This document shows, one piece after another, positions 43,871-51,865 of a stretch of DNA of 64,000 bases. Origin of the DNA: UBA1765 sp045615885 (lineage in GTDB: Bacteria > Fibrobacterota > Fibrobacteria > Fibrobacterales > Fibrobacteraceae); NCBI GenBank assembly GCA_045615885.1, contig JAZLFR010000060.1:62001-126000 (forward strand), given 5' to 3'. The position numbers and the translations under genes were made by a program. The notes under the pieces are model-generated. The model was not told where the DNA came from. It worked only from the letters and a program-made list of their open reading frames with translations, and ran no database searches. The first letter of the stretch is position 1; each line of letters begins with the position of its first letter.

Positions 43871-44960
43871 CTACCTCTTCATTTTCGAAGGCCTTGTACA
43901 TTTGCGGCAGTTCATCGGCAAAAGTAGTCAAGGCTTCGACGACATCGGGGTCAAAGTGTGTTCCTGCTTCTTTTTTCAATTCTTCCATGGCCTGTTCATG
44001 AGTCCAGGCCTTTTTGTAGATACGTGGCGATACAAGCGCATCGTAAACATCGGCAACAGCCATGAGACGCGCACTGACCGGAATTTCTTCACCCTTCAAA
44101 CCGTTCGGGTAACCGGTGCCATCATAACGTTCATGGTGCGAAAGGGCAATATTTGCCGCAATCTGAATCATCTGGCGGCCTTCACCCATGTTGTCGTCGT
44201 CCTTCAAATCGCGGATTGCCTGCTGCAGAACTTCGTGGCCGAGCGTCGTGTGAACCTGCATCTGCTTCATTTCTTCGTCCGTCAGGCGGCCAGGCTTTCT
44301 GAGAATGCTGTCCTGAATGCCAACCTTGCCGATATCGTGGAGCGGAGCTGCGGTTGCATAGAATTCCACGACTTCGGGCGAAGTTATGATAGGGCTAAAC
44401 TTAGGGTGCTTGGAAAGAACCTGAGCCAGACGGTGCACAAGCATCTGCGTGCGGCGAATGTGCATGCCCGTTTCGTTATCACGGTATTCCGCAAGAGCTG
44501 CAAGGCTTGTGAGCATGATCTTCAAAGTCTGGCGAAGCGACTTGGTTTTATCCTTGACCTGGGTGTCCAAGACATCGCGACGGCGCTTGAACTTGAGCTG
44601 GTTCTGCACGCGGAACACGACGAGTTCCGGAGTGAACGGCTTGGCGATGTAATCCACGGCGCCAAGGGCAAGGCCTTCCTTTTCGCTCTGCGAATCGGAT
44701 TTTGCAGTCAAGAATATTACTGGGAGGTCTTCGCTTTCTGGCATAGACTTGATGCGGCGAAGCGTTTCGTAGCCATCCATGCCGGGCATCATCACATCGA
44801 GCAATACAAGATCCGGCTTTACCTTGTGGACAAGGTCAAGAGCCTTGACGCCGTTCAAAGCGACATAGATATCGTAACTTGGCGACAAAATACCTTCCAA
44901 CACTTCAATGTTGGTTTTTGTATCGTCAACAACAAGAATTTTCGGTCGCATTGATGCCAT
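43848..44960 (-). CDS. Response regulator with HD-GYP cyclic-di-GMP phosphodiesterase domain
   Basis: Predicted to degrade c-di-GMP when phosphorylated. The 370 residues contain a receiver (residues 7-120) with DD near 14, phospho-site D55 in LLDVMMPGMDG and Lys in IAKPF, a short coiled linker (QVKDKTKSLRQTLK), and an HD-GYP domain with HDIGKVGI near 210 and HHERYDGTGYPNGL near 275, all catalytic residues intact. AGGGCACA precedes the ATG. The hybrid kinase gene begins before its stop codon, so it is the likely output of that kinase through the HPt domain. Confidence 0.95.
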   Translation of the reverse strand: MASMRPKILVVDDTKTNIEVLEGILSPSYDIYVALNGVKALDLVHKVKPDLVLLDVMMPGMDGYETLRRIKSMPESEDLPVIFLTAKSDSQSEKEGLALGAVDYIAKPFTPELVVFRVQNQLKFKRRRDVLDTQVKDKTKSLRQTLKIMLTSLAALAEYRDNETGMHIRRTQMLVHRLAQVLSKHPKFSPIITSPEVVEFYATAAPLHDIGKVGIQDSILRKPGRLTDEEMKQMQVHTTLGHEVLQQAIRDLKDDDNMGEGRQMIQIAANIALSHHERYDGTGYPNGLKGEEIPVSARLMAVADVYDALVSPRIYKKAWTHEQAMEELKKEAGTHFDPDVVEALTTFADELPQMYKAFENEEVGDGDKSL

Positions 44961-45193
44961 TGTGCCCTAAACATAAATTATTTATTCCGAGGTGGAGTAT
45001 TTTTTTTTCTTACCATTGTAGTAATTTATTTTCATTGCATATTTTTTTGTTTTTCAATAAAGAATTACTCATTTGAACAGTTATTTTATGATTTTTTGTT
45101 TTTCAAGCCACATTTGAAGCAGCCATATCAAAAGGAATTTTGAAATATTTCTAATTTTGCGCTAAACAATTAACCCTATTAGAGGATTTTATT
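44961..45193. other. AT-rich gap between divergent genes, no repeat words
   Basis: Divergent promoter region of the HD-GYP regulator and the SEC-C protein. TAATTTTG at 45152-45159 is a -7 box candidate for the plus-strand gene; TAACCC...TTAGAGGATTTTATT then gives a ribosome site (AGAGGA). No other structure recognised. Confidence 0.5.
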
Positions 45194-45688
45194 ATGGCTG
45201 AATTAGATCTTTGCCCATGTGGTTCCGGTAAGTCTTATGCTGAATGCTGCGAAGCTGTTATCAAGGGTGCTCGTCTCGCCGGTTCTCCGGAAGAACTCAT
45301 GCGTTCCCGCTACACCGCCTACGTAAAGCACGAAATCAAGTGGTTGAAGGACTCTCTCGAAGCTACTCAGCGCAGCGACTTTGATGAACCGAGCGTAGAA
45401 GCATGGAGCCGTGAATCTGAATGGCTCGGCATCGAAATCCGCCAGACTAAGACCGAAGAAGAAAAGAACATCGGCTGGGTTGAATTCATCGCTCGCTTCA
45501 AGCAGGGCAACGTTACCCGCAACCACCACGAACTCGGCGAATTCCACAAGGTCGGTGGCGCATGGTACTTCTACGATGGCCGTGGCATCAAGCAGGAAAC
45601 CGTAAAGAAGACTACCCCGGACGTTGGCCGTAATGACCCGTGCCCGTGCGGTTCCGGCAAAAAGTTCAAGAAGTGCTGCGGCGCTTAA
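45194..45688 (+). CDS. YchJ-family protein with two SEC-C zinc motifs
   Basis: UPF0225/YchJ family, function unknown. The 164 residues begin and end with SEC-C zinc-binding motifs (LCPCGSGKSYAECCE at 7-20 and PCPCGSGKKFKKCCGA at the C-terminus); between them is the YchJ NTF2-like domain with SPEELMRSRYTAYV, DEPSVEAWSRESEWLG and NHHELGEFHKVGGAWYF. SEC-C motifs often bind zinc and contact SecB or ribosome-associated partners. AGAGGA precedes the ATG. Codon use is that of a well-expressed gene. Confidence 0.9.
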   Translation: MAELDLCPCGSGKSYAECCEAVIKGARLAGSPEELMRSRYTAYVKHEIKWLKDSLEATQRSDFDEPSVEAWSRESEWLGIEIRQTKTEEEKNIGWVEFIARFKQGNVTRNHHELGEFHKVGGAWYFYDGRGIKQETVKKTTPDVGRNDPCPCGSGKKFKKCCGA

Positions 45689-45689
45689 T

Positions 45690-46028
45690 TTTAAGTAGGA
45701 TTTAGGATCTAGTGGCTAGGGAATGTTGATTTCCAATGTCTAGGGTATAGGGTATAGAATAGACGAGAGGCTTTTTCAGGTTATTACTCACTAGTTATTA
45801 GTTGTTAGTTACTTGCTTTAGCCTTCTGTATTCTGTACTCTTGTCTTAACCTTTCATGACTTCGTCATAGATGCTGCTCGCCTAGTGCGCATTCATGGCT
45901 TCGCCATAGAGGGCTGCTTGCTCGCAAAATGTTTATGCAAGCATACGCTTTGCTCATTTCGTGCGCATTCAGCCGATAGACGACTCACCTCTTCCACCTA
46001 ATTCCTATTTCCTGTTCTCTGTACTCTA
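45690..46028. repeat. Modular intergenic repeat, copy 7 (reverse orientation)
   Basis: GGATTTAGGATCTAGTGGC, GAATGTTGATTTCCAATG, AGGGTATAGGGTATAGAAT, GACGAGAGGC, TAGTTATTAGTTGTTAG, CTTTAGCCTTCTGTATTC, then two TTC hairpins ATGAC-TTC-GTCAT and ATGGC-TTC-GCCAT, a GCATAC-type inverted part and pyrimidine words ending at the argC ATG. Confidence 0.8.
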
Positions 46029-46031
46029 CTT

Positions 46032-47012
46032 ATGGGAGACACAAACGTGTTCAAGGTTTTTGTAGATGGCGAAGCCGGTACCACCGGCCTCCAGATTTTT
46101 GACCGCCTGGCCAAAAGAAGCGACATTGAAGTTTTACACATTGATCAGGACCGACGCAAGGATCTTGACGCCCGCGCCGAATTGATTAACGCCTCCGATG
46201 TCACCTTCCTCTGCCTGCCTGACGATGCATCTCGCGAAAGTGCAACTCTTTGCACGAACCCGAATACCATCATCATCGACGCCTCCACAGCTCACCGTAC
46301 AAACCCGGCCTGGACGTACGGTCTCCCGGAACTTTCTACGGAAAGACGCAAGGCATTGCAGAGTGCAAAGCGCATTGCAAACCCAGGCTGCCATGCCAGC
46401 GGCTTTTTGCTCGGCGTAGCTCCGTTGCGCAGCGCAGGAATTCTTTCCGCAAGCGCCCGACTCGCCTGCTATAGCATTACCGGCTACTCGGGCGGCGGCA
46501 AAAAGCTCATTGCCGAATACGAAGCAGAAGGTGCACAGGTTTCTACACCGGGCGCATCGCTTTCACTGTTCGCACCGAGCCCTTATGCCCTTGCGTTGCA
46601 CCACAAGCATTTGCCAGAAATGAAGATGTACGCAGAGCTTAACCACGCTCCGCTCTTCAACCCAGTTCTTGGCCCCTTCTACAAGGGCATGGCGGTCAGC
46701 GTAGCCCTCTTCCCAGAAATGTTCGACAAGAAGGTTGGTGTACAGGGCGTTTACGAAGCGCTCGCCAAGCATTACGAGGGTTCCCGCTTTGTTGAAGTCG
46801 TGCCATATGCAGAAACTCCGGACTTGCCGGCAGGCCGCCTGGACTGCACGGTCTGCAACGACACGAACAATGCAAAAATCTATGTGTTCGGCAACGATGA
46901 TGCTATGCAAGTCACAACCATCATAGACAACCTCGGCAAGGGTGCAAGCGGCGCTGCAGTGCAGAACATGAACATCGCACTCGGCATCGACGAAGCCACA
47001 AGCTTAATTTAG
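46032..47012 (+). CDS. argC: N-acetyl-gamma-glutamyl-phosphate reductase, short type
   Basis: NADPH-dependent third step of arginine synthesis. The 326 residues are the shorter ArgC class: FVDGEAGTTGLQI at the N-terminus, DVTFLCLPDDASRES, IIDASTAHRT, the catalytic Cys120 in NPGCHASGF, and HHKHLPEM carrying the catalytic His, with ITGYSGGGK between. No other arg gene is in the window. Repeat words (TCTGTACTCTACTT) abut the ATG without a ribosome site. obg follows after 17 bases. Confidence 0.95.
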   Translation: MGDTNVFKVFVDGEAGTTGLQIFDRLAKRSDIEVLHIDQDRRKDLDARAELINASDVTFLCLPDDASRESATLCTNPNTIIIDASTAHRTNPAWTYGLPELSTERRKALQSAKRIANPGCHASGFLLGVAPLRSAGILSASARLACYSITGYSGGGKKLIAEYEAEGAQVSTPGASLSLFAPSPYALALHHKHLPEMKMYAELNHAPLFNPVLGPFYKGMAVSVALFPEMFDKKVGVQGVYEALAKHYEGSRFVEVVPYAETPDLPAGRLDCTVCNDTNNAKIYVFGNDDAMQVTTIIDNLGKGASGAAVQNMNIALGIDEATSLI

Positions 47013-47029
47013 AATCAAGAATTTAAAGT

Positions 47030-48034
47030 ATGTTTTTAGACGAAAAAACAATTGAAGTGCGCTCGGGCAAGGGTGGAGACGGAGCTTGCAGCTTCCGCCG
47101 TGAAAAGTACGTTCCACTCGGCGGCCCCGATGGTGGCGATGGCGGCAGAGGCGGCAGCGTCGTTCTCGAAGTGAACGAACAGTATTCCACGCTCCTCGAC
47201 ATGGGCAACACGCACATTTACAAGGCACCGAACGGCCAGCCGGGCGGTGCGGCCCGTTGCACAGGTCGCAGCGGCCAGGATTTAATCGTGTGCGTTCCCC
47301 GCGGAACTCTCGTAAAAGACAGTGCGGGCCACATTCTTTCTGACCTTACAGAACCGGGCCAGCGTTGGGTCGCCGCCCGCGGCGGCAAGGGTGGCATGGG
47401 GAACTCCCATTTTGCAACACCGACGCTCCAGGCTCCGCAAAAAACTATCCCGGGCCAGGCTGGTGAAAAGCGCGAACTCCACCTGGAGCTCAAGCTCATG
47501 GCTGACATTGGCCTTGTCGGGTTCCCGAACGCAGGCAAGTCCAGCCTCGTGAACAAAATTTCCAGCGGCCGCCCGGCTGTTGGCGACTATCCGTTCACTA
47601 CGCTTGAACCGGTGCTGGGCATTGTTAGCGTAGATAACCACAGCTTTGTCGTCGCAGACATTCCCGGCTTGATCGAAGGTGCAAGCGAAGGCCGTGGCCT
47701 TGGTCACCAGTTCCTCAAGCACATCGAACGCACGCACTCCCTGCTCTTTGTAATCGACGGCTTCGAAGAAGACGCCTACGACAAGTTCCTCATCCTCAAG
47801 CAGGAGCTTGCAGACTTCCACCCGAAGCTTGCAGAAAAACCGTATGTGATTGCAATGAACAAGGCTGACCTTGGCGTAGAAGAACAGGTCAAGAAGTTCG
47901 AAGCAGAGGGTGAAAAAGTCATCGTTACCTCCGCCCTTTCGGGCGAAGGCTGCCTGCAGCTTAAAAAGGCCCTCGACAAGATGGTTCCGCACAAGCAGAA
48001 AAAAACTACTGGCTGGGAAACAAAGAAAAAGTAA
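47030..48034 (+). CDS. obg: Obg family GTPase
   Basis: Ribosome-associated GTPase acting in 50S maturation and stress control. The 334 residues show the Gly-rich Obg fold (SGKGGDGACSFRREKYVP, GGPDGGDGGRGG, ARGGKGGMGNSHF) in 1-158, then the G domain with P-loop GFPNAGKSSLVN (K170), DYPFTTLEP, DIPGLIEGASEGRGLG and NKAD. It lacks the C-terminal OCT domain of longer Obg proteins. Head-to-tail with an HU/IHF gene, smpB and an amidase. Confidence 0.96.
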   Translation: MFLDEKTIEVRSGKGGDGACSFRREKYVPLGGPDGGDGGRGGSVVLEVNEQYSTLLDMGNTHIYKAPNGQPGGAARCTGRSGQDLIVCVPRGTLVKDSAGHILSDLTEPGQRWVAARGGKGGMGNSHFATPTLQAPQKTIPGQAGEKRELHLELKLMADIGLVGFPNAGKSSLVNKISSGRPAVGDYPFTTLEPVLGIVSVDNHSFVVADIPGLIEGASEGRGLGHQFLKHIERTHSLLFVIDGFEEDAYDKFLILKQELADFHPKLAEKPYVIAMNKADLGVEEQVKKFEAEGEKVIVTSALSGEGCLQLKKALDKMVPHKQKKTTGWETKKK

Positions 48035-48059
48035 TAACACCAAGATACGGAGTTGCAAA

Positions 48060-48389
48060 TTGGCTGCTAGCACTACCAACGTAACCAAAAAAGATATCGT
48101 TGACGAAATCGCTGCACGCACCGGCTTAAAGCAAGTCGATGTCAAAGTCATTGTCGAACAGTTTTTGGATGAAATTGTGGAAGCTGTAAGCAACGGCGGC
48201 AATATCGAAATTCGAGGCTTTGGCCGGTTCAAGGTCAAACCACGCAAGTCGAGAGTCGCCCGCAACCCGCGCACCGGCGATACGGTCGAAATTCCGGAAG
48301 GAATCAAGCCGGTTTTTGAACCGAGCCGCGAACTCAAGGCAATGATAGAAACCAAGAAAGCCGAACAGGAATCTGTAGCTAATGGCTAA
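48060..48389 (+). CDS. HU/IHF family DNA-binding protein
   Basis: Nucleoid-associated dimeric DNA-bending protein. The frame is open far upstream into obg, but the only sensible start is TTG at 48060, with GGAG seven bases before; this gives 109 residues starting (M)AASTTNVTKKDIVDEI. The fold is complete: two helices, IEIRGFGRFKVKPRKSR and the beta-arm ARNPRTGDTVEIPEGIKP, followed by an extra C-terminal helix (ELKAMIETKKAEQESV) of about 18 residues. The end overlaps smpB by eight bases. Confidence 0.92.
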   Translation: MAASTTNVTKKDIVDEIAARTGLKQVDVKVIVEQFLDEIVEAVSNGGNIEIRGFGRFKVKPRKSRVARNPRTGDTVEIPEGIKPVFEPSRELKAMIETKKAEQESVANG

Positions 48390-48849
48390 AAAAGAACAAG
48401 ACACCCCTGTTATCCAGAACCGCAAGGCGAACCACCTCTACTTTGTAGAAGAACGCTTTGAAACTGGCGTCATGCTGATTGGCTCCGAAGTCAAGTCCAT
48501 TCGCGACGGCAAATGCAGCCTGAACGAAGCTTGGGTCGATATCGACGACAAGGACGAACTCTGGCTTGTTGGTGCGCATATCGATGAATATCTTTTTGCA
48601 AACCGCTTCAACCATTTCCCGGCTCGCAAGCGCAAGCTGCTTGCTCACAAGCACGAAATTGCAAAAATGAGAAAGGCAAAGGATCTGAAGGGCTACACCT
48701 TGATTCCTTTGAAGCTCTATTTTAAGAAACGTTACGTAAAACTGGAAGTTGGAATATGCCGAGGCAAGGACAACCAGGACAAACGACAAGACTTGATCAA
48801 GCGCGACACGCAGATGGAAATCGCACGCGCCATGAAAGCGCACCGTTAA
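48382..48849 (+). CDS. smpB: SsrA-binding protein SmpB
   Basis: Binds tmRNA and brings it to stalled ribosomes. The 155 residues include NRKANHLYFVEERFETGVML, GSEVKSIRDGKCSLNEAW, the hydrophobic HIDEYLFANRFNH, RKRKLLAHKHEI, LIPLKLYFKKRYVKLEVGICRGK and the basic C-terminal tail. The tmRNA gene itself is not seen in the window. Overlaps the HU/IHF gene by eight bases and overlaps the likely start of the amidase gene by 94 bases. Confidence 0.96.
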   Translation: MAKKEQDTPVIQNRKANHLYFVEERFETGVMLIGSEVKSIRDGKCSLNEAWVDIDDKDELWLVGAHIDEYLFANRFNHFPARKRKLLAHKHEIAKMRKAKDLKGYTLIPLKLYFKKRYVKLEVGICRGKDNQDKRQDLIKRDTQMEIARAMKAHR

Positions 48850-50060
48850 AGCTTTTGTGCATTTTGATACTTGCCGCATTCGCTTTTGCAAATGCGCAGG
48901 GTGCGCTTGCGTCTCTTAAAAAGTTTGACGACGCCTGGATGCTCGAAATGAACGAGTTTGCAGCTTCCGAAAAATTGACGGTCGACTGGAAGGCAGTCGA
49001 AAAGCATTTCTCTGCAAAGAATGCAAAATTCAAATGCTCCTTTGTGGTCGGACTCCCCTATTTTTCTGTGCAGGGTAAAGTCGTTCCGCTCAGCCACAAG
49101 ACAATTGTTGACAACGACGGCAAAGTCTGGGTTCCGGTCAAGGAAGCGGTACCTGAATTCGAAAAGTCATTCCAGAAGAAATTTGACATAGACACAGTAA
49201 AGTCAACTCTTTTCGATGCCAAGGCAAAGCAAGCTCCGACTTCCAGTCCTTCTATTGCTGCAAGCTCTTCTTCCATAGCCTCATCTTCAGCAAAGCAGGT
49301 TGCAGCGCTCCCAGACGACCGCAAGGCTAAAGCAGGCAGTCGCGAAGTGCGCACAATCATCATTGACCCGGGTCACGGCGGCAAGGACCCTGGGGCGCAA
49401 GGCCTCAAAAGCAATGAAAAAGACATCGTGCTCGCCGTCGGCAAAAAGCTCAAGGCAGACCTTGAAGCAGCCGGTTTTGAAGTAAAGCTCACACGCGACA
49501 AAGATGTGTTCATTGAACTCGGCGAACGCCCGAACCTTGCAAACAAATGGAACGGCGACCTGTTCATCAGTTTGCACTGCAACGCTATCGAAGGCGATTC
49601 CATTAAGCATAGAAAGACGAAGGGCTACCACTTCTATGTGCTGCGCGCCCCGGAAAGCGAAGAAGACAAAGCCATAGCCCGCCGCGAAAACAAGGTGGCG
49701 GCACTCTATGGCGACAAGAAGGCAAAGACTGACATCTCCCCCATCGAATGGATCAAGATCCAGGCAAGCCTTGAAGTATACCAGAAGAACAGCTTCAGCT
49801 TTACGGAACAGCTCCTGAAGTCTTTTGAAAAAGGAACTATCCGCCGCTTAGGCCAAGGTGCGGGTGGCGCTGGCTTCATGGTGCTTGTCGGCGCATTGAT
49901 GCCGGCAACGCTCGTGGAACTAGGCTTCATCACAAACCCGGACGACGAAGCCTTCATGAATAGCGAAGACGGTCAAAAGGAACTTTCGGCTCAAATCACA
50001 AAAGCGGTGGCAAACTACAGGGACCAGGTCCACGCCTATAGGGAAACTCTTGCCCATTAG
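48756..50060 (+). CDS. N-acetylmuramoyl-L-alanine amidase (Amidase_3), exported
   Basis: Zinc amidase cutting the lactyl-Ala bond of peptidoglycan during division. The 434-residue frame has a hydrophobic signal segment (LLCILILAAFAFANAQG, residues 33-49), a globular N-terminal domain about 50-155, a Ser-rich linker (SIAASSSSIASSSAK) and the catalytic domain about 195-430 with zinc His in DPGHGGKDPG, Glu in SNEKDI, His in SLHCNA and catalytic Glu in VELGFITNPDDE. The ATG at 48756 lies inside smpB with GGAAG seven bases upstream, giving an unusually long 32-residue Arg-rich n-region; TTG at 48855 is the alternative but has no ribosome site. Confidence 0.9.
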   Translation: MPRQGQPGQTTRLDQARHADGNRTRHESAPLKLLCILILAAFAFANAQGALASLKKFDDAWMLEMNEFAASEKLTVDWKAVEKHFSAKNAKFKCSFVVGLPYFSVQGKVVPLSHKTIVDNDGKVWVPVKEAVPEFEKSFQKKFDIDTVKSTLFDAKAKQAPTSSPSIAASSSSIASSSAKQVAALPDDRKAKAGSREVRTIIIDPGHGGKDPGAQGLKSNEKDIVLAVGKKLKADLEAAGFEVKLTRDKDVFIELGERPNLANKWNGDLFISLHCNAIEGDSIKHRKTKGYHFYVLRAPESEEDKAIARRENKVAALYGDKKAKTDISPIEWIKIQASLEVYQKNSFSFTEQLLKSFEKGTIRRLGQGAGGAGFMVLVGALMPATLVELGFITNPDDEAFMNSEDGQKELSAQITKAVANYRDQVHAYRETLAH

Positions 50061-50061
50061 G

Positions 50062-50465
50062 ATCTAGGGGTTAGACGAGAGAACGGGCCTTTGGCCCTAC
50101 AGACGAGTGACGAGAGATACTTGCTAATTTCCATGTTGTCGGCTGTAGGCTGACGTCTGTCGACTGAATGAGTTTAAGGATCTAGGATTTAGAGGCTAGT
50201 TTCTAGAACCTAGTCTCTAAAGAATTGTTAGTCATTAGTTGTTAGTTGCTCGCTTTAGCCTTCCGTCTTCCGTCTTTCGTCTTCCTTCTGTCCTCTGTAT
50301 TCTGTCTTCTTGCACCTTAACTTCCGTCTTATGTCTTCCTTCTGTCTTCTGTCCTCTGTCTTCTTTCTTGCATCTTAATTGACTCAAAGTGAGCGCAGCG
50401 GACGACCACACTTTCCCAAGCATCGGAGATGCGACCTGATTCCTGACTCCTGATTCCTGACTCCT
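50062..50465. repeat. Modular intergenic repeat, copy 8 (reverse orientation)
   Basis: GATCTAGGGGTTAG, hairpin slot at 50074-50107 (stem GGGCC/GGCCC), GTTGTCGGCTGTAGGCTGAC, GACTGAATGAGTTTAAGG, AATTGTTAGTCATTAGTTG, GCTCGCTTTAGCCTTCCG, pyrimidine words, TTGCATCTTAATTGACTC, AAAGTGAGCGCAGCGGACGAC, a hairpin GCATC-gga-GATGC and CCTGATTCCTGACTCC words. Confidence 0.85.
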
Positions 50466-50503
50466 ATTTTCAGACTTCAGCATTCAACTTCATAACTCTT
50501 TTC

Positions 50504-50552
50504 TATATTTTAGCCACAAAATTTTATTGAACCTTCACGATTTGAGGTAATT
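50504..50552 (+). promoter_or_regulatory. yebC promoter candidate and leader
   Basis: TATATTTT at 50504-50511 (one base off TAnnTTTG); the leader carries GAGG before the ATG at 50553. Confidence 0.4.
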
Positions 50553-51296
50553 ATGTCCGGTCACTCTAAATGGGCAACCACCAAGCGCAAGAAAGCTAAA
50601 ACTGACGTAGCTCGCGCAAAGTCTTGGAACAAGTTGATTAAGGAAATTTCCGTTGCAGCAAAGCTCGGCGGCGGCAACCCAGATGCCAACCCGCGTCTTC
50701 GTGCAGCAATCCTTAAGTCCAAGAGCTTGAGCCTCCCGACAAAGAATATTGAAAGTGCCATCGCAAAGGGTACTGGTGCCGGTGGCGGTACCGATGTTAC
50801 CGAACCGATGTACGAAGGCCGCGGTCCTGCAGGCATCGCAATCCTCGTCAAGTGCATGACCGACAACAAGGTTCGCACAGTTGCCGATGTTCGCAACATC
50901 TTCAACAAGAACGGTGGTTCCATGGGTGAAGCTGGCTCCGTTGCCTGGGCATTCACTTACAAGGGCGTGATCGTTATCGATGCTGAAAAGTATGCTGAAG
51001 ACCAGGTTATGGATCTCGTTCTCGAAGCTGGTGCAGAAGACATGAGCACTGAAGATGGCGTTCATGAAGTTTCCACTTCGCCGGAAGCATTCGATGCAGT
51101 ATCCAAGGCTCTCGAAGCTGCAGGCATCGAAATGATGAGTGCAGAAATCACCTATGTTGCAAATGACCCTGTCAAGCTTGGTCACGACGACGCACAGAAG
51201 CTCTTGAAGCTCATCGACAAGTTCGAAGACAACGACGACGTTCAGGACGTTTACCACAACGCTGAAATCGACGAAGCCGACATGGACGAAGAATAA
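50553..51296 (+). CDS. yebC: YebC/PmpR family protein (TACO1-like)
   Basis: Cytoplasmic protein of a family now linked to relief of ribosome stalling at proline tracts and earlier described as transcriptional regulators. The 247 residues start with the invariant SGHSKWATTKRKKAKTDVAR, and include PDANPRLRAAI, NIESAIAKGTGAGGG, YEGRGPAGIAILVKCMTDN and FNKNGGSMGEAGSVAWAF, all family blocks, with an acidic end (DEADMDEE). Ribosome site GAGG present. Own terminator downstream. Confidence 0.95.
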   Translation: MSGHSKWATTKRKKAKTDVARAKSWNKLIKEISVAAKLGGGNPDANPRLRAAILKSKSLSLPTKNIESAIAKGTGAGGGTDVTEPMYEGRGPAGIAILVKCMTDNKVRTVADVRNIFNKNGGSMGEAGSVAWAFTYKGVIVIDAEKYAEDQVMDLVLEAGAEDMSTEDGVHEVSTSPEAFDAVSKALEAAGIEMMSAEITYVANDPVKLGHDDAQKLLKLIDKFEDNDDVQDVYHNAEIDEADMDEE

Positions 51297-51316
51297 GCTA
51301 ATGCTATTCTAGCTGC

Positions 51317-51348
51317 AAACGCCCGCGTGTGACGCGGGCGTTTCTTTT
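51317..51348 (+). terminator. Rho-independent terminator after yebC
   Basis: Twelve-base-pair stem AAACGCCCGCGT/ACGCGGGCGTTT with GTG loop, then CTTTT. Confidence 0.92.
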
Positions 51349-51353
51349 GCATA

Positions 51354-51397
51354 AAAATTTGCCCCAACCAACGGTGCCGGTTTGGCAATTTTTGCAA
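51354..51397. other. Structured short segment between two terminators
   Basis: AAAAATTTGCC ... GGCAATTTTT forms an outer arm with one bulge and AACC...GGTT an inner arm. Lies between the yebC terminator and the opposing terminator; meaning unknown. Confidence 0.35.
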
Positions 51398-51413
51398 CAA
51401 GGAATGGAACATA

Positions 51414-51447
51414 AAAAAAGACCCGCTTTTCATGCGGGCCTTTTTCT
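51414..51447 (-). terminator. Terminator of the small basic protein gene
   Basis: On the minus strand AAAAAGGCCCGC-atgaaaa-GCGGGTCTTTTTTT: CCCGC/GCGGG core with T-run. Confidence 0.8.
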
Positions 51448-51461
51448 TGAAGAGGTTTCGA

Positions 51462-51773
51462 TTACTTAGAAGCGAACTTCTTGGTTGCAGCCTGAACCTT
51501 CGGGTCAGCCTGAGCAGCCTTCATCTGCTGCTTGATACGTTCGTCACGGCTCTTCTGAAGCTTTGCTGCAAGATCCGGGAAGAGGTCGCCGATGGAGTCG
51601 CTGAATACTTCCGGCTTCTTTGCTGCTGCCGGCTTGCCACCCTGACGCGGGCCACGCTTCTTGCCGTTACCCTTCTTCGGAGCCTTCTTTGCAGAAGCTT
51701 CTTTCTTGACTTCCTTCTTTTCTACTGGCTGTGCGTTTTCAACGGTTTCGGTAGCTTTTACTTCTTCGGACAT
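51462..51773 (-). CDS. Small basic Lys/Ala-rich protein
   Basis: Not recognised. From ATG 51773 (MSEEVKATETVENAQPVEKK) the protein has 103 residues: an acidic/basic low-complexity start, a strongly basic middle (KKAPKKGNGKKRGPRQGGKP near 29-48), and a helical end (SIGDLFPDLAAKLQKSRDER... AATKKFASK). It could be a small nucleic-acid or ribosome-associated protein; this is inference from charge only. GAGGTTAAA precedes the ATG, and TAAATTGC at about 51810-51817 (minus strand) is a weak -7 box. The frame's 24-residue upstream extension is not needed. Confidence 0.75.
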   Translation of the reverse strand: MSEEVKATETVENAQPVEKKEVKKEASAKKAPKKGNGKKRGPRQGGKPAAAKKPEVFSDSIGDLFPDLAAKLQKSRDERIKQQMKAAQADPKVQAATKKFASK

Positions 51774-51865
51774 TTTAACCTCTTTGTGTAGTTTTATATT
51801 TGCGCCCCGCAATTTAGAAAAAAAGAAAAAGTTTGTTAGGGGCAATGCCTAAAAAAGCAAGGCAA

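Noticed and set aside
47910..48059. Longer start of the HU/IHF gene inside obg
   Set aside because: The extra 50 residues are out-of-frame obg sequence; TTG at 48060 has a ribosome site and gives the normal HU N-terminus.
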